This document shows positions 30,667-41,985 of a DNA stretch of 64,000 bases, in pieces. The notes beneath the pieces are model-generated. The model was not told where the DNA came from. It saw only the letters and a list, made by a program, of their open reading frames with translations, and did no database searches. The stretch lies in contig NZ_CP132744.1 in NCBI RefSeq assembly GCF_037477895.1, positions 806,001-870,000 of the forward strand, read 5' to 3'. How positions within the stretch are numbered: position 1 is the first letter of the stretch; each line of letters opens with the position of its first letter. The position numbers and the translations under genes are program-made. The DNA is from Mycetohabitans endofungorum (GTDB lineage: Bacteria; Pseudomonadota; Gammaproteobacteria; Burkholderiales; Burkholderiaceae).

Positions 30667-32442
30667 ATGGTTGCAATTAAGAATTCGCTGCCGCGTCGCA
30701 AGTTCGACGTGGTGATCGTCGGCGCGGGCGGCTCTGGGATGCGCGCGTCGCTGCAACTGGCGAAGGCTGGCTTGTCGGTCGCCGTGCTCTCCAAGGTGTT
30801 CCCGACCCGCTCGCACACGGTGGCTGCACAAGGCGGCATCGGCGCATCGCTCGGCAACATGAGCGAGGATAACTGGCACTACCATTTTTATGACACGATC
30901 AAGGGCTCAGACTGGCTTGGCGACCAGGACGCGATCGAGTTCATGTGCCGCGAGGCGACGAACGCGGTCTACGAGCTTGAGCACTTCGGCATGCCGTTCG
31001 ACCGCAATCCAGACGGCACGATCTATCAGCGCCCGTTCGGCGGCCATACCGCGAACTATGGCGAGAAGCCGGTGCAGCGCGCTTGCGCGGCCGCGGACCG
31101 CACCGGCCACGCGCTGCTGCATACGTTGTACCAGCAGAATGTGCAGGCCAAAACGCATTTCTTCGTCGAATGGATGGCGCTGGACCTGATCCGTGACGCC
31201 GAAGGCGACGTGCTCGGTGTAACCGCGCTCGAGATGGAAACCGGTGACGTCTACATTCTCGAGGGCAAGTGCACGCTGTTCGCGACCGGCGGGGCGGGGC
31301 GCATCTTCAATGCGTCGACGAACGCGTTCATCAATACCGGCGACGGTCTCGGGATGGCCGCGCGCGCTGGCATCGCGTTGCAGGACATGGAATTCTGGCA
31401 GTTCCACCCGACCGGTGTTGCGGGCGCGGGCGTGCTGATTACCGAAGGGGTGCGCGGCGAGGGCGGCATTCTGCGTAACGCGAACGGAGAGCGCTTCATG
31501 GAGCGCTACGCGCCGACGCTGAAGGACTTGGCGCCCCGCGATTTTGTGTCGCGCTCGATGGATCAGGAAATCAAGGAAGGGCGCGGCTGTGGTCCGAACA
31601 AGGACTACGTGCTGCTGGACCTGTCGCACATCGGCGCGGAAACGATCATGAAGCGCTTGCCGTCGATTCGCGAGATCGCGCTGAAGTTTGCGAACGTCGA
31701 TGCGATCAAGGAGCCGATTCCGGTGGTGCCGACGATCCATTACCAAATGGGCGGCATCCCAACGAATATCCATGGCCAGGTCGTCGGCACGCCGAAGGGC
31801 CATGAGGAGCCGGTCAACGGCTTCTACGCGGTCGGCGAATGCTCGTGCGTATCGGTCCACGGCGCGAACCGTCTTGGCACGAACTCGTTGCTGGACCTTG
31901 TGGTGTTCGGCCGCGCGGCCGGCAATCACATCATCAAGCACGTGAAGGACGTGAAGGAGCACAAGCCGTTGCCGGCCGATGCGGCCGATTTTGCGTTGGC
32001 GCGGCTGGCCAAACTCGATGCGTCCACGTCGGGCGAGTACACGCAGGCGGTGGCGGCGGACATCCGCAAGACGATGCAGGCGCATGCGGGCGTGTTCCGC
32101 ACGTCGAAGCTGCTTGCCGAAGGTGTCGTGAAGATCCGCGAAGTGTGCGCGCGCGCTGGCGACGTGCATCTGAAGGACAAGTCGAAAGTGTTCAATACTG
32201 CGCGCGTCGAGGCGCTCGAGCTAGCCAACCTGACCGAAGTCGCTCGTGCGACGATGGTGTCGGCCGAGGCGCGCAAGGAGAGTCGGGGCGCGCACGCGCA
32301 GAGCGACTATGAGCACCGCGACGATGAAAACTGGCTGCGCCATACGCTGTGGTTCAGCGAAGGCGACCGTCTGGACTACAAGCCGGTCCACATGAAGCCG
32401 TTGACGGTCGATTCGGTCCCGCCGAAGCCGCGGACCTTCTGA
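30667..32442 (+). CDS. sdhA: succinate dehydrogenase flavoprotein subunit
   Basis: A 591-residue subunit that oxidises succinate at a covalent FAD. VVIVGAGGSGMRASLQLA is the dinucleotide fold, and RSHTVAAQGGIGASLGN has the histidine that binds FAD. The catalytic arginine region HGANRLGTNSLLDLVVFG and FHPTGVAGAGVLITEG are intact. The C-terminus ends RLDYKPVHMKPLTVDSVPPK as in other proteobacteria. It is co-transcribed with sdhCD and sdhB. Confidence 0.97.
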   Translation: MVAIKNSLPRRKFDVVIVGAGGSGMRASLQLAKAGLSVAVLSKVFPTRSHTVAAQGGIGASLGNMSEDNWHYHFYDTIKGSDWLGDQDAIEFMCREATNAVYELEHFGMPFDRNPDGTIYQRPFGGHTANYGEKPVQRACAAADRTGHALLHTLYQQNVQAKTHFFVEWMALDLIRDAEGDVLGVTALEMETGDVYILEGKCTLFATGGAGRIFNASTNAFINTGDGLGMAARAGIALQDMEFWQFHPTGVAGAGVLITEGVRGEGGILRNANGERFMERYAPTLKDLAPRDFVSRSMDQEIKEGRGCGPNKDYVLLDLSHIGAETIMKRLPSIREIALKFANVDAIKEPIPVVPTIHYQMGGIPTNIHGQVVGTPKGHEEPVNGFYAVGECSCVSVHGANRLGTNSLLDLVVFGRAAGNHIIKHVKDVKEHKPLPADAADFALARLAKLDASTSGEYTQAVAADIRKTMQAHAGVFRTSKLLAEGVVKIREVCARAGDVHLKDKSKVFNTARVEALELANLTEVARATMVSAEARKESRGAHAQSDYEHRDDENWLRHTLWFSEGDRLDYKPVHMKPLTVDSVPPKPRTF

Positions 32443-32472
32443 GCGACGCGCAGCAAGTCAAAGGAAACGAAC

Positions 32473-33177
32473 ATGGCAAAACGTATTTTTGAAATTTACC
32501 GCTACGATCCGGACAAGGACGCCGCGCCGCGCATGCAGACGTACGAGATCGAGCTCGACTCGCATGACCGGATGCTGCTCGACGCGCTGGTCAAGCTCAA
32601 GTCAATCGATGAGACGATCTCGTTCCGCCGCTCGTGCCGCGAAGGCGTGTGCGGTTCGGATGCGATGAACATCAACGGCAAGAACGGGCTGGCGTGCCTG
32701 ACGAACCTGAACGAGCTGCCGCACAAAATCGTGCTGCGTCCGTTGCCGGGACTGCCGGTCGTGCGCGACCTGATTTGCGACTTCACGCAGTTCTTCAACC
32801 AGTATCACTCGATCAAGCCATACCTGATCAACGACACGCCGCCACCGGAGAAGGAGCGGTTGCAGTCGCCCGAGGAGCGCGACGAACTCGACGGCCTGTA
32901 TGAGTGCATCCTGTGCGCGAGCTGCTCGACGTCGTGCCCCAGCTTTTGGTGGAACCCGGACAAGTTCGTCGGCCCGGCGGGTTTGTTGCAAGCGTACCGA
33001 TTCATCGCCGACAGTCGCGACCAGGCAACCGGCGAGCGGCTGGACAACCTGGAAGACCCGTATCGTCTGTTCCGTTGCCACACGATCATGAACTGCGTCG
33101 ACGTGTGCCCGAAGGGGCTCAATCCGACAAAGGCGATCGGCAAGATCAAGGAACTGATGGTGCGCCGGGCGGTTTGA
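32473..33177 (+). CDS. sdhB: succinate dehydrogenase iron-sulfur subunit
   Basis: A 234-residue subunit carrying three clusters. [18 protein letters not shown] holds part of the [2Fe-2S] ligands, [16 protein letters not shown] the [4Fe-4S], and [17 protein letters not shown] the [3Fe-4S] cysteines. It passes electrons from SdhA to quinone. An AAAGGAAACG ribosome site lies before the ATG. sdhE follows after seven bases. Confidence 0.97.
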   Translation: MAKRIFEIYRYDPDKDAAPRMQTYEIELDSHDRMLLDALVKLKSIDETISFRRSCREGVCGSDAMNINGKNGLACLTNLNELPHKIVLRPLPGLPVVRDLICDFTQFFNQYHSIKPYLINDTPPPEKERLQSPEERDELDGLYECILCASCSTSCPSFWWNPDKFVGPAGLLQAYRFIADSRDQATGERLDNLEDPYRLFRCHTIMNCVDVCPKGLNPTKAIGKIKELMVRRAV

Positions 33178-33184
33178 GGCTGAC

Positions 33185-33454
33185 GTGTCTTCGTCTCATC
33201 AGTCCGACCCTACGCGTCGCGCGCGGCTTCGCTGGCGCGCGCGACGCGGCCTGCTGGAAAACGATCTGATTTTTGAGCGTTTTTTCAGCCGATATGAACA
33301 TGCACTCAGCGACGCGGACGTTGGCGCGTTCACGCAATTGCTGGAGCTGTCCGACAACGAGCTGATGGACCTGCTGCTGTCGCGCAGCGAACCCGATGGC
33401 GCGCTCGCGACGCCCGACGTGGCGCGCGTACTCGGCTGGCTGCGTACGGTGTGA
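33185..33454 (+). CDS. sdhE: succinate dehydrogenase assembly factor SdhE
   Basis: A small 89-residue factor that promotes FAD attachment to SdhA. RRARLRWRARRGLLENDLIF contains the RGxxE motif of the family (RRGLLEND), which contacts the flavoprotein. ALSDADVGAFTQLLELSDNELMDLL is the usual helical C-terminus. Placed directly between sdhB and gltA, as in many betaproteobacteria. Confidence 0.93.
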   Translation: MSSSHQSDPTRRARLRWRARRGLLENDLIFERFFSRYEHALSDADVGAFTQLLELSDNELMDLLLSRSEPDGALATPDVARVLGWLRTV

Positions 33455-33505
33455 TTCATGCGTCATATCGCAAACTGTTTCCCATACCACGATTGAGGAT
33501 CTGCC

Positions 33506-34807
33506 ATGACCCCGTCAGACGTTAAAGCCACGCTATCGTTCAGCGACAATTCGCCGAGTGTCGAACTGCCGATCTACAAGGGCACGATGGGCCCCGATGT
33601 GATCGACATCCGCAAGCTGTACGGCCAGACCGGCAAATTCACGTATGACCCGGGGTTCATGTCCACCGCGTCGTGCAACTCCTCGATCACTTATATCGAT
33701 GGCGACAAGGGCGAGCTGCTGTACCGCGGTTACCCGATCGACGAGCTGGCGCAGAATGCGGACTTTCTCGAGACGTGTTATGCGCTGCTCAAGGGCGATC
33801 TGCCGAATCAACAGCAGAAGAAGGAATTCGTCGATACCGTGGCCAAGCATACGATGGTCCACGAGCAGATGCAGTTCTTCTTCCGGGGCTTTCGCCGCGA
33901 TGCGCATCCGATGGCGATCCTGACGGCGGCGGTGGGTGCGCTGTCGGCGTTCTACCACGATTCGCTGAACATCAACGATCCGCGTCATCGTGAGGTATCG
34001 GCGATCCGGATGATTGCGAAGCTGCCGACGCTCGTCGCGATGGCCTACAAATACAGCATTGGCCAGCCGTTCGTCTATCCGCGTAACGATCTATCGTACA
34101 GCGCAAACTTCATGCGCATGATGTTCGCGAACCCGTGCGAGGAATATGTGATCAACGACGTGCTGGTGCGCGCGCTTGATCGTATCTTGATCCTGCACGC
34201 GGATCACGAGCAAAACGCATCGACGTCGACCGTACGGCTGGCCGGCTCGTCCGGCGCGAATCCGTTTGCGTGTATCGCCGCGGGGATCGCGTGTCTGTGG
34301 GGGCCGGCGCATGGCGGTGCCAACGAGGCGGCGCTGAATATGCTCGAGGAAATCGGCTCGCCGGACAAAATTCCCGAGTTCATCAAGCAGGTCAAGGACA
34401 AGAACTCCGGTGTCAAGCTGATGGGTTTTGGCCACCGCGTGTACAAGAACTACGATCCGCGCGCGAAGTTGATGCGCGAGACGTGCCACGAAGTGCTCAA
34501 CGAGCTTGGCTTGCACGATGATCCGCTGTTCAAATTGGCGATGGAGCTGGAGAAGATCGCGCTCGAGGACGAGTACTTCGTGTCGCGCAAGCTGTATCCG
34601 AACGTGGACTTCTATTCCGGCATCGTGCAGCGCGCGCTCGGTATTCCAACGTCGATGTTCACGTGTATTTTCGCGATGGCTCGTACGGTAGGCTGGATCG
34701 CGCAGTGGAGCGAGATGATTTCGGAGCCGGAGCAAAAGATCGGTCGTCCGCGTCAATTGTTCATCGGCCATACGTCGCGCGAGGTGAAGCCGATCGACAA
34801 GCGGTAA
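33506..34807 (+). CDS. gltA: citrate synthase
   Basis: Type II citrate synthase of 433 residues. [39 protein letters not shown] with a catalytic histidine, [14 protein letters not shown] with another, and [15 protein letters not shown] are all present, along with the aspartate in [17 protein letters not shown]. Condenses oxaloacetate with acetyl-CoA. It ends the sdh-gltA series and is followed by a clear intrinsic terminator. Confidence 0.97.
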   Translation: MTPSDVKATLSFSDNSPSVELPIYKGTMGPDVIDIRKLYGQTGKFTYDPGFMSTASCNSSITYIDGDKGELLYRGYPIDELAQNADFLETCYALLKGDLPNQQQKKEFVDTVAKHTMVHEQMQFFFRGFRRDAHPMAILTAAVGALSAFYHDSLNINDPRHREVSAIRMIAKLPTLVAMAYKYSIGQPFVYPRNDLSYSANFMRMMFANPCEEYVINDVLVRALDRILILHADHEQNASTSTVRLAGSSGANPFACIAAGIACLWGPAHGGANEAALNMLEEIGSPDKIPEFIKQVKDKNSGVKLMGFGHRVYKNYDPRAKLMRETCHEVLNELGLHDDPLFKLAMELEKIALEDEYFVSRKLYPNVDFYSGIVQRALGIPTSMFTCIFAMARTVGWIAQWSEMISEPEQKIGRPRQLFIGHTSREVKPIDKR

Positions 34808-34920
34808 GAGCGGACCGGCGTGTTGCGGCTGTCGGTATTCGGCGGCTCGTAACCGGTAGCCTGTGTGAACGGGCAGTCTGCGTGAACCGGCCGTCAAGGT
34901 TGATTAGGCCGAGGACAGAG

Positions 34921-34965
34921 CGGGCCAGAGGTGCTGGACAGGCGCCTCTGGCCCGTGCGCTTTTT
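34921..34965 (+). terminator. intrinsic terminator after gltA
   Basis: CGGGCCAGAGG (34921-34931) pairs perfectly with CCTCTGGCCCG (34945-34955) over 11 bases, followed within six bases by TTTTT. This closes the sdhCDAB-sdhE-gltA unit. Confidence 0.85.
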
Positions 34966-35041
34966 CCGCGCCGGGATGGTTGTAGGCTGGGCCGCCGTCT
35001 GCAGCCCTCTCCGATGCGTATGCGTTGGGATTGCCGGTAAT

Positions 35042-35073
35042 GACTGGCAGCAGTCGAGACCGGCAGCAGTCGA
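35042..35073. repeat. 16-base tandem repeat
   Basis: GACTGGCAGCAGTCGA is followed directly by GACCGGCAGCAGTCGA, one mismatch. It is in the non-coding stretch between gltA and leuC; role unknown. Confidence 0.8.
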
Positions 35074-35429
35074 ACGCCGTAGGGCTGCAGCGTGCCCTGC
35101 GTCGCAAACGCGAGATCCACACTTGGCTCGATCTGACAAGGGAGCCTCGTGACGGGGCAAACGAGCTGTGCGGAGGATCCGCATGCGGGGCGGCGGGCAC
35201 ATCGGCGCTGCGCCGGGACATCGCTGTCCAGCGTGCATCAGTCAAGCTGGCAGTATTTATCCAGGTATTGCGAATACCACCGTAACTTTTTGTTTTTATT
35301 GGGTTTTTTTATCAAAGGGCTAGCGAATCGGCCAGTGCTGCTGGCATAATCGGTGCGTGGACCCACGCAGCATCGACCTACGCTGTCCCTTCAATACCCC
35401 GGTCCAGCACTGACCCGAGACTGAACGCC
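35074..35429 (+). promoter_or_regulatory. leuC upstream region with hairpin, T-tracts and extended -10
   Basis: A hairpin GGTATT-GCG-AATACC at 35264-35278 is followed by three T-tracts (TTTTT, TTTTT, TTTTTTT) up to 35310. It could be a terminator for anything reading in from upstream, or a leader element. TGGCATAAT near 35342-35350 is an extended -10 candidate without a recognisable -35. A short GCGTGG/CCACGC stem lies at 35355-35368. No leucine leader peptide was found here, unlike at leuA. No gene is supported in the rest of this gap. Confidence 0.45.
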
Positions 35430-36839
35430 ATGCCCCAGACCCTGTATGACAAATTGTGGGATTCGCACGTCGTCCATACCGAGGAAGACGGCACCACGCT
35501 GCTCTATATCGACCGGCACCTGTTGCACGAGGTGACTTCGCCACAGGCATTTGAAGGCCTGAAGCTCGCGCAGCGACCGGTGTGGCGCATCAGCGCGAAC
35601 CTGGCAGTGTCGGACCACAACGTGCCGACTACCGACCGCAGCCACGGCATTGCCGATCCGGTGTCCAAGCTGCAGGTCGATACGCTGGACGCCAACTGTG
35701 ACGCTTATGGCATCACGCAATTCAAGATGAACGACCAGCGGCAGGGCATCGTTCACATCATTGGGCCGGAGCAGGGCGCGACGTTGCCCGGCATGACAAT
35801 CGTGTGCGGCGATTCCCACACGTCGACGCACGGCGCGTTCGGCGCGCTCGCGCACGGCATCGGCACGTCCGAGGTCGAACACGTGCTCGCCACGCAAACG
35901 TTGCTGCAGAAAAAAAGCAAGAACATGCTGATCAAAGTTGATGGCGTGTTGCCGCGTGGATGCACGGCCAAGGACATCGTGCTCGCGATCATCGGGCGCA
36001 TCGGCACGGCGGGCGGCACCGGCTACGCGATTGAATTCGGTGGCTCGACGATCCGTGCGCTGTCGATGGAAGGTCGCATGACCGTGTGCAACATGGCCAT
36101 CGAGGCCGGCGCGCGCGCCGGGATGGTGGCGGTCGATGACACGACAATCGACTATTTGCGCGAGCGGCCGTTCTCGCCGAAGGGCGCCGAGTTTGAGCAG
36201 GCCGCGCAGTATTGGCGCACGTTCCGCTCCGATGAAGGCGCGTACTTTGATCGCGTCGTCGAGCTGGATGCCGCGCAGATTGTGCCGCAAGTGACGTGGG
36301 GCACGTCACCGGAGATGGTCACCTCGATCGACGCACGGGTGCCGGACCCGGAGCGCGAGAACGATCCGGTCAAGCGCGATGCGATGGAGCGCGCGCTCCA
36401 GTACATGGCGTTGGAGCCCGATACACCGATCGAGGCGATTAAGCCCGACAAGATCTTCATTGGCTCTTGCACGAATGCGCGGATCGAGGATCTGCGCGCG
36501 GCCGCGCACGTGGTGCGCAAGCTCGGGCGGCGCATTGCACCGAGCATCCGACAGGCGCTGGTCGTGCCGGGCTCCGGGCTCGTGAAGGCGCAGGCCGAGC
36601 GCGAGGGGCTCGACAAAGTATTTAAGGACGCCGGGTTCGAATGGCGCGAGCCGGGTTGCTCGATGTGCCTGGCGATGAACGCGGACCGGCTCGAGCCAGG
36701 CGAGCGCTGCGCATCGACGTCGAATCGCAATTTCGAGGGGCGCCAGGGCAACGGCGGACGCACGCACCTGGTCAGCCCGGCGATGGCAGCCGCGGCGACC
36801 ATCGAAGGTCATTTTGTCGACGTGCGTCAGCTGGCCTGA
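35430..36839 (+). CDS. leuC: 3-isopropylmalate dehydratase large subunit
   Basis: LeuC and LeuD isomerise 2- to 3-isopropylmalate in leucine synthesis. The 469-residue subunit belongs to the aconitase family; the cluster cysteines are seen in [13 protein letters not shown] and [35 protein letters not shown] is the active-site block. Starts [16 protein letters not shown] as in E. coli. It is followed by a small lipoprotein gene and leuD. Confidence 0.97.
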   Translation: MPQTLYDKLWDSHVVHTEEDGTTLLYIDRHLLHEVTSPQAFEGLKLAQRPVWRISANLAVSDHNVPTTDRSHGIADPVSKLQVDTLDANCDAYGITQFKMNDQRQGIVHIIGPEQGATLPGMTIVCGDSHTSTHGAFGALAHGIGTSEVEHVLATQTLLQKKSKNMLIKVDGVLPRGCTAKDIVLAIIGRIGTAGGTGYAIEFGGSTIRALSMEGRMTVCNMAIEAGARAGMVAVDDTTIDYLRERPFSPKGAEFEQAAQYWRTFRSDEGAYFDRVVELDAAQIVPQVTWGTSPEMVTSIDARVPDPERENDPVKRDAMERALQYMALEPDTPIEAIKPDKIFIGSCTNARIEDLRAAAHVVRKLGRRIAPSIRQALVVPGSGLVKAQAEREGLDKVFKDAGFEWREPGCSMCLAMNADRLEPGERCASTSNRNFEGRQGNGGRTHLVSPAMAAAATIEGHFVDVRQLA

Positions 36840-36860
36840 CGCGACGGGGAGAGCACCAGA

Positions 36861-37001
36861 ATGAAGCGCGTATTCATCGGGTGGTTCGCAGTGGCCGCGG
36901 CGGTGCTGGGCTGTGCCGCGATCGCGGGATGCAACACCGTGTCGGGTTTCGGGCAGGACATGCGCGAGGCCGGCGCGGCGATCAAGAAGGCCGCGGAGTA
37001 A
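36861..37001 (+). CDS. entericidin A/B family small lipoprotein
   Basis: A 46-residue frame between leuC and leuD. After a basic start (MKRVF) and a hydrophobic stretch comes the lipobox IAGC with cysteine 24, then N-T-V-S-G-F-G-Q-D, the hallmark NT-GxGxD start of mature entericidins, and an amphipathic tail ending IKKAAE. In Burkholderia an entericidin gene in this place is common. It starts 21 bases after the leuC stop with a GGGGAGAGC-type ribosome site. The role is unclear; E. coli entericidins are a small toxin/antidote lipoprotein pair. Confidence 0.9.
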   Translation: MKRVFIGWFAVAAAVLGCAAIAGCNTVSGFGQDMREAGAAIKKAAE

Positions 37002-37095
37002 TGCGGGTCGCGCCGCAGGTCACGGGTCACGCGCAGGGCCCGCGACGGCGGGCCTGACCTGGTCCGATCAGGACTCGATCACGTTCGAGGAAGTC

Positions 37096-37749
37096 ATGAA
37101 AAAATTTGTCGTTCACACTGGTATCGTCGCACCGCTCGATCGCGAGAATGTCGACACCGATGCCATCATTCCGAAGCAGTTCCTGAAGTCGATCAAGCGT
37201 ACGGGCTTTGGTCCCAATCTGTTTGACGAGTGGCGCTACCTGGACCATGGAGAGCCGGGCCAGGATTGCTCGAAGCGGCCGCTGAACCCGGATTTCGTGT
37301 TGAATCAGCCGCGCTACCGGGGCGCCTCGATCCTGCTTGCACGCCAGAACTTCGGCTGCGGCAGCTCACGCGAGCATGCGCCGTGGGCATTGCAGCAGTA
37401 TGGCTTCCGGGCGATCATCGCGCCCAGCTTTGCAGACATCTTCTTCAACAACTGTTTCAAGAACGGCTTGCTGCCGATCGTGTTGCGCGACTCCGATGTA
37501 CACCGGCTGTTCAACGACACGGCCGCATTCAACGGTTTCCAGCTAACGATTGACCTGGAACAGCAGCAGGTGCGCACCGTGGACGGTGCCCACGTGTTCG
37601 AGTTCGATATCGCACCGTTTCGCAAGTACTGTTTGCTCAACGGGTTCGACGACATCGGTCTTACGCTGCGTCATGCTGACCGGATTCGTCAGTTCGAGGC
37701 CGAGCGGCTGGCCCGTCAACCGTGGCTGAACAATCGTCTCGTTGGTTGA
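37096..37749 (+). CDS. leuD: 3-isopropylmalate dehydratase small subunit
   Basis: The 217-residue swivel-domain partner of Leu[40 protein letters not shown], and [20 protein letters not shown] with the substrate-binding serine are typical. The length is normal for the proteobacterial form. The ATG at 37096 has a GAGGAAG site upstream; an open frame extends further but lacks family sequence. leuB follows after 58 bases. Confidence 0.97.
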   Translation: MKKFVVHTGIVAPLDRENVDTDAIIPKQFLKSIKRTGFGPNLFDEWRYLDHGEPGQDCSKRPLNPDFVLNQPRYRGASILLARQNFGCGSSREHAPWALQQYGFRAIIAPSFADIFFNNCFKNGLLPIVLRDSDVHRLFNDTAAFNGFQLTIDLEQQQVRTVDGAHVFEFDIAPFRKYCLLNGFDDIGLTLRHADRIRQFEAERLARQPWLNNRLVG

Positions 37750-37807
37750 GGCGGCACGCGTCGCCGCACATCGCGCCTTTCGATTCAATGTCTTTGGAAT
37801 GGAATGT

Positions 37808-38881
37808 ATGAAGATTGCCGTGTTGCCGGGCGATGGGATTGGCCCGGAAATCGTTACCGAGGCGGTAAAAGTCCTGAACGCACTCGACGAGCGATTTGAG
37901 CTAGAGCAGGCACCGGTCGGCGGCGCTGGCTACGAGGCAAGCGGGCACCCGTTGCCGGACGCCACGTTGGCGCTGGCCAGGCACGCGGACGCGATCCTGT
38001 TCGGCGCGGTCGGCGATTGGAAATACGACCAGCTCGAGCGTGCGTTGCGCCCGGAGCAGGCAATTCTTGGCTTGCGCAAGCACTTGCAGTTGTTTGCAAA
38101 CTTTCGTCCGGCGATTTGCTATCCGGAGCTGACCGGTGCGTCATCGCTGAAGCCGGAGATCGTGTCTGGACTGGACATCCTGATCGTGCGCGAACTGAAC
38201 GGCGATATCTACTTCGGCCAGCCGCGCGGCCTGCGCGACGCGCCGGACGGCCCGTTCCACGGTAGCCGCGAGGGTTTCGACACGATGCGCTATGCGGAGC
38301 CGGAGGTGCGACGGATTGCGCACGTGGCCTTCCAGGCCGCGCAAAAGCGCGCGAAGCGGTTGACCTCGGTCGACAAAGCCAACGTGCTGGAGACATCGCA
38401 ACTGTGGAAGGACGTCATAATCGACGTGGCGCGCGACTATCCGGATGTCGAACTCTCGCATATGTATGTCGACAACGCGGCGATGCAACTGGTGAAGGCG
38501 CCCAAGGCGTTCGATGTGGTTGTGACGGGCAACATGTTTGGCGATATCCTGTCCGACGAAGCCGCGATGTTGACCGGCTCGATCGGGATGCTGCCCTCCG
38601 CGTCGCTTGACGCGAACAACAAGGGCCTATATGAGCCGTCGCACGGATCGGCGCCGGATATCGCGGGCAAGGGCGTGGCCAATCCGCTCGCAACGATCCT
38701 GTCGGCTGCGATGATGTTGCGCTACTCGCTGGGGCGCGCCGAACAGGCCGGCCGGATCGAGGACGCGGTTAAGCGTGTGCTCGCGCAAGGTTATCGCACG
38801 GCGGACATCGTCACGCCGGGTTGCAAGCAAGTCGGCACGCGCGAAATGGGCGATGCGGTCATCGCGGCGCTGGCGCGCTGA
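37808..38881 (+). CDS. leuB: 3-isopropylmalate dehydrogenase
   Basis: A 357-residue NAD-dependent beta-decarboxylating dehydrogenase. [20 protein letters not shown] starts it, [15 protein letters not shown] and [15 protein letters not shown] carry catalytic residues, and [20 protein letters not shown] contains the metal aspartates. [17 protein letters not shown] binds NAD. It completes the leuC-leuD-leuB set; leuA lies separately at 54-55.7 kb on the other strand. Confidence 0.97.
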   Translation: MKIAVLPGDGIGPEIVTEAVKVLNALDERFELEQAPVGGAGYEASGHPLPDATLALARHADAILFGAVGDWKYDQLERALRPEQAILGLRKHLQLFANFRPAICYPELTGASSLKPEIVSGLDILIVRELNGDIYFGQPRGLRDAPDGPFHGSREGFDTMRYAEPEVRRIAHVAFQAAQKRAKRLTSVDKANVLETSQLWKDVIIDVARDYPDVELSHMYVDNAAMQLVKAPKAFDVVVTGNMFGDILSDEAAMLTGSIGMLPSASLDANNKGLYEPSHGSAPDIAGKGVANPLATILSAAMMLRYSLGRAEQAGRIEDAVKRVLAQGYRTADIVTPGCKQVGTREMGDAVIAALAR

Positions 38882-39237
38882 TACACCGCCCAGGCGATTT
38901 GTCCGAGGCGGTGCAAGTTGCTGAATCGGTTCGCTTTTTGAACCGGTTTGGCGCCATCGCGTCACGATTTCGTGTACACTGCGCACCATGATGCCAGCAT
39001 CGTGCTCCACGAACCTAGTTGCCGCGATCATTGGTGACGATCGCGGTGTGCGTTCGCGCGAGCGGAAATTAGCGGCCGTGCGTGTTCGCGCGGCGCATCG
39101 CACGCTTATTGGCACGACGATTATTCGTACCCGCAAAACGATCAAAGCTTGATCGTGTCCAGTCGTGTCCGCCCCATCTTCCCCGCGCGGCCACACTGGG
39201 GACAGATGCGGGGAAGAATCGATCCCAAAGGTAAGTC
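38882..39237. other. leuB-asd intergenic region with hairpins
   Basis: CACCGCC/GGCGGTG (38884-38913) and AATCGGTTC-GCTTTTT-GAACCGGTT (38924-38948, nine pairs) are stem-loops after leuB without a T-tract. ACGATCAA-AGC-TTGATCGT (39138-39156) is a perfect eight-pair hairpin. A 54-codon frame at 38988-39152 begins with two ATGs but has no ribosome site or recognisable family, and I do not call it a gene. A promoter for asd probably lies here. Confidence 0.45.
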
Positions 39238-40359
39238 ATGAACGTAGGTTTCGTTGGTTGGCGCGGCATGGTCGGCAGTGTCCTGATGCAGCGTATGCAA
39301 CAGGAGCGTGATTTCGACCTGATAGAGCCGGTCTTCTTCAGTACCAGCAATGCGGGCGGTGCGGCGCCGGCATTCGCGAACACGAACACGAAGCTCAAGG
39401 ACGCGTCCGATATCGACGAACTAAAGCGCTGCGACGCGATCATCACGTGCCAGGGTGGTGACTATACGAACGACATTTATCCGAAGCTGCGCGCAGCCGG
39501 CTGGAAGGGCTACTGGATCGACGCGGCATCCGCGCTGCGGATGAAGGACGATGCGGTGATCATCCTGGATCCGGTTAATCTCGACGTGATCCGTGATTCG
39601 CTGGTGCGTGGCGGACGCGATTTTATTGGTGGGAATTGCACCGTAAGCTTGATGCTGATGGCGCTGGGCGGATTGTTCCAGCACGACCTGGTCGACTGGC
39701 TGACCGCGATGACGTATCAGGCCGCGTCCGGGGCCGGCGCACAAAACATGCGCGAGCTTTTGGCGCAGATGGGGACGCTGCATGGCGCGGTGGAGCCGCA
39801 ACTGGCCGATCCCGCGTCGGTCATCCTGGACATCGACCGCCGCGTGTCGTCCGCGATGAACAGTGATGCGATGCCGACGCAGCATTTCGGCGTGCCGCTG
39901 GCCGGTTCGCTGATTCCATGGATCGACAAGGACCTGGGCAATGGCATGTCAAAGGAAGAATGGAAGGGCGGCGCCGAGACGAACAAGATCCTCGGCCGTC
40001 CAGCCGTCGGCGAGCCGGGGTCGATCCCGGTCGACGGATTGTGCGTACGCATCGGTGCGATGCGTTGCCACTCGCAGGCATTGACGATCAAGCTGAAGAA
40101 GGACGTGCCGCTTGACGAGATTGATCAGATGCTGGCGACGGCGAACGATTGGGTGAAGGTCGTGCCGAACGAGCGCGACGCGTCGATGCACGGGCTGTCG
40201 CCGGCCAACGTGACCGGCACGTTGTCGGTGCCGGTCGGCCGGCTGCGCAAGCTTGCGATGGGCGGCGAATACTTATCGGCATTCACGGTCGGCGACCAGT
40301 TGCTGTGGGGCGCTGCCGAACCGCTGCGCCGGATGTTGCGCATTTTGCTCGAGCGTTGA
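39238..40359 (+). CDS. asd: aspartate-semialdehyde dehydrogenase
   Basis: Reduces aspartyl phosphate to the semialdehyde for lysine, methionine and threonine synthesis. The 373-residue protein starts [20 protein letters not shown], the gammaproteobacterial-type NADP-binding start, and has the catalytic cysteine in [12 protein letters not shown] (residue 134). [17 protein letters not shown] carries the catalytic histidine. It follows the leu genes as in other Burkholderia and is followed by an intrinsic terminator. Confidence 0.96.
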   Translation: MNVGFVGWRGMVGSVLMQRMQQERDFDLIEPVFFSTSNAGGAAPAFANTNTKLKDASDIDELKRCDAIITCQGGDYTNDIYPKLRAAGWKGYWIDAASALRMKDDAVIILDPVNLDVIRDSLVRGGRDFIGGNCTVSLMLMALGGLFQHDLVDWLTAMTYQAASGAGAQNMRELLAQMGTLHGAVEPQLADPASVILDIDRRVSSAMNSDAMPTQHFGVPLAGSLIPWIDKDLGNGMSKEEWKGGAETNKILGRPAVGEPGSIPVDGLCVRIGAMRCHSQALTIKLKKDVPLDEIDQMLATANDWVKVVPNERDASMHGLSPANVTGTLSVPVGRLRKLAMGGEYLSAFTVGDQLLWGAAEPLRRMLRILLER

Positions 40360-40400
40360 TCCGCCAGCGAACAACGCGCGTGCCCGTGCGCGCGAAAGAC

Positions 40401-40437
40401 AAGGGCGTTACGCGCTGCGTGGCGCCTTTTTCGTTTT
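40401..40437 (+). terminator. intrinsic terminator after asd
   Basis: AAGGGCG-TT-ACGC-GCT-GCGT-GG-CGCCTTT forms a stem with a two-base internal loop, followed by TTTTCGTTTT. It lies about 40 bases after the asd stop. Confidence 0.75.
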
Positions 40438-40561
40438 AAGATTCTGCTTTTGTGATCAAAAGCCGTTTTGTGATCGAAAGCCGACTGGGATCGGCGTCGG
40501 CGTGTGGCACAGGCCAACGGCGGCTCAGGTTAGCACGCATTGTGGCGCTGCAGGAGTATCA

Positions 40562-41974
40562 ATGACTGTTCGAGCAGGGGGGGCGCGCGCGTGCGCTGTG
40601 GTGGTGGCGGCAATGGTTGCGGTGTTGCCGCCGGGCGCGGCGGCAGCCGGAACGAATACCAGCGCGGACGGCACGGGCGGCGCGTCGGTTGCCGAGAGCG
40701 CAGGCCCCAATCGTTTTGTCGTCAAGCCCGGCCAATCGCTGAACGACATAGCCAGTGCTGTGGTCCAGTCCAACGACCGGGCGATGCGTGACAGGATGGT
40801 GGCACTGCTGTTCGAGGCCAATCCCAGCGCGTTCATGGGGCGCGATCCGAACCGCTTGAAGATCGGCGCGGTGATCCGCGTACCAGACGACGCGGCGGCG
40901 ACGGTGACGACCGGGGCGTCGGCGATGGCCGCGTCGGGCGCCGGCAATGCACTGCCGCCCGCGGCGTCGGGCACGGCCGCGCCGGGTGGCGCCGCGTCCT
41001 CATCTGCGGCGCGGGCGGTTTCGACACCTACCGTGGCGGCGAGCCAGGGTACGGACCACGCGTCGGCCCGCACGGGTGCCTCACTACGTCTGTCGTCGGC
41101 GATCGCGGCGGGTGCTGCTGTGCTGGCGGTCCTGTTGGTGGGGTTGCTGAGTGCACTGGTGCGACGACGGCGGCGCACGGCAGCTAACGGCGACATGGGC
41201 GGTGCACAAGGCGTTGGCCCACGCGAAGAGACTCGAGCGGGTGCGGCGCGTGCGCCGGATGATGGCTTGCCGCATCGCGTCTTGGCGATACGGACCGGAT
41301 CTGAGCCGTCTGACGGCGCGGCAGCCCATGCCGCTGACACGGCGTGCGAAAGCCCGACCAGTGACGCTGGTCAGGCCGGCCTGCTGCCTAGGGCCGTTTC
41401 CGCCGCCGGAGCGCACGACGCGTTGTCTCGCGGTGACACGGTCGAGCACGGTCCGAACGCTGCGCCGCCGTCATCGAGTGTTGTTTTAGCCGCCTCAGCA
41501 GCCGAATCGCTGACTGTCACAGCAACGCACGCCGGGGAGCGGCAAACGCCGCTAGCGCCCGACTTTCCGGCACACGCCGCTGCCGCGCTGGCATCGCTGG
41601 AGCTGTCGCTGCCGCCGCTGTCGTCCACGCCGTCGAGCGCGAACGATGCGGCAATTGCTGCCGTTGAGCGCGACGCACCGATGGCCTCGCCACCCTCCGT
41701 TGCGCCGCCGCCCGGCGTCGGTGCCGCCCCTTTCGGCGCACTGAACCTCGATTTTGATCTCAATTTGCCGCCGCTGGCCGAACAACCGTGCGTCGTGTCG
41801 ACGCCGGACGAACTCGCCGCGATCGCCCGTAACAAGCTCGATCTGGCCGTCGAATACATGGAGTTGGGCGATGCGGCGGGCGCGCGCGCATTGGTCAGTG
41901 AAGTCATCGCGTCGAACGAGTCGACGACGCTGGACGAGGCGCGGAAGCTGCACGCCGTGCTTACGCCGCTTTGA
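40562..41974 (+). CDS. FimV/HubP-like protein with LysM-type domain
   Basis: A 470-residue membrane protein. A signal or anchor segment ([22 protein letters not shown]) precedes a LysM-like domain: [18 protein letters not shown] up to KIGAVIRVP. One membrane helix ([20 protein letters not shown]) near residues 180-200 is followed by RRRRR, a long Ala/Pro/Ser-rich linker, and a C-terminal FimV domain, [20 protein letters not shown]. FimV/HubP proteins sit at the cell pole and help place pili and other machines. This one is shorter than Pseudomonas FimV. The ATG at 40562 was chosen because upstream sequence is the asd end. Confidence 0.85.
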   Translation: MTVRAGGARACAVVVAAMVAVLPPGAAAAGTNTSADGTGGASVAESAGPNRFVVKPGQSLNDIASAVVQSNDRAMRDRMVALLFEANPSAFMGRDPNRLKIGAVIRVPDDAAATVTTGASAMAASGAGNALPPAASGTAAPGGAASSSAARAVSTPTVAASQGTDHASARTGASLRLSSAIAAGAAVLAVLLVGLLSALVRRRRRTAANGDMGGAQGVGPREETRAGAARAPDDGLPHRVLAIRTGSEPSDGAAAHAADTACESPTSDAGQAGLLPRAVSAAGAHDALSRGDTVEHGPNAAPPSSSVVLAASAAESLTVTATHAGERQTPLAPDFPAHAAAALASLELSLPPLSSTPSSANDAAIAAVERDAPMASPPSVAPPPGVGAAPFGALNLDFDLNLPPLAEQPCVVSTPDELAAIARNKLDLAVEYMELGDAAGARALVSEVIASNESTTLDEARKLHAVLTPL

Positions 41975-41985
41975 GTGGGGTGGCG

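Noticed and set aside
30907..32169. 420-codon minus-strand frame opposite sdhA
   Set aside because: Arg/His-rich antisense shadow of sdhA with no family motif.
38988..39152. 54-codon frame upstream of asd starting with two ATGs
   Set aside because: Arginine-rich, no ribosome site and no recognisable similarity. It ends within a hairpin; more likely leader sequence than a gene.
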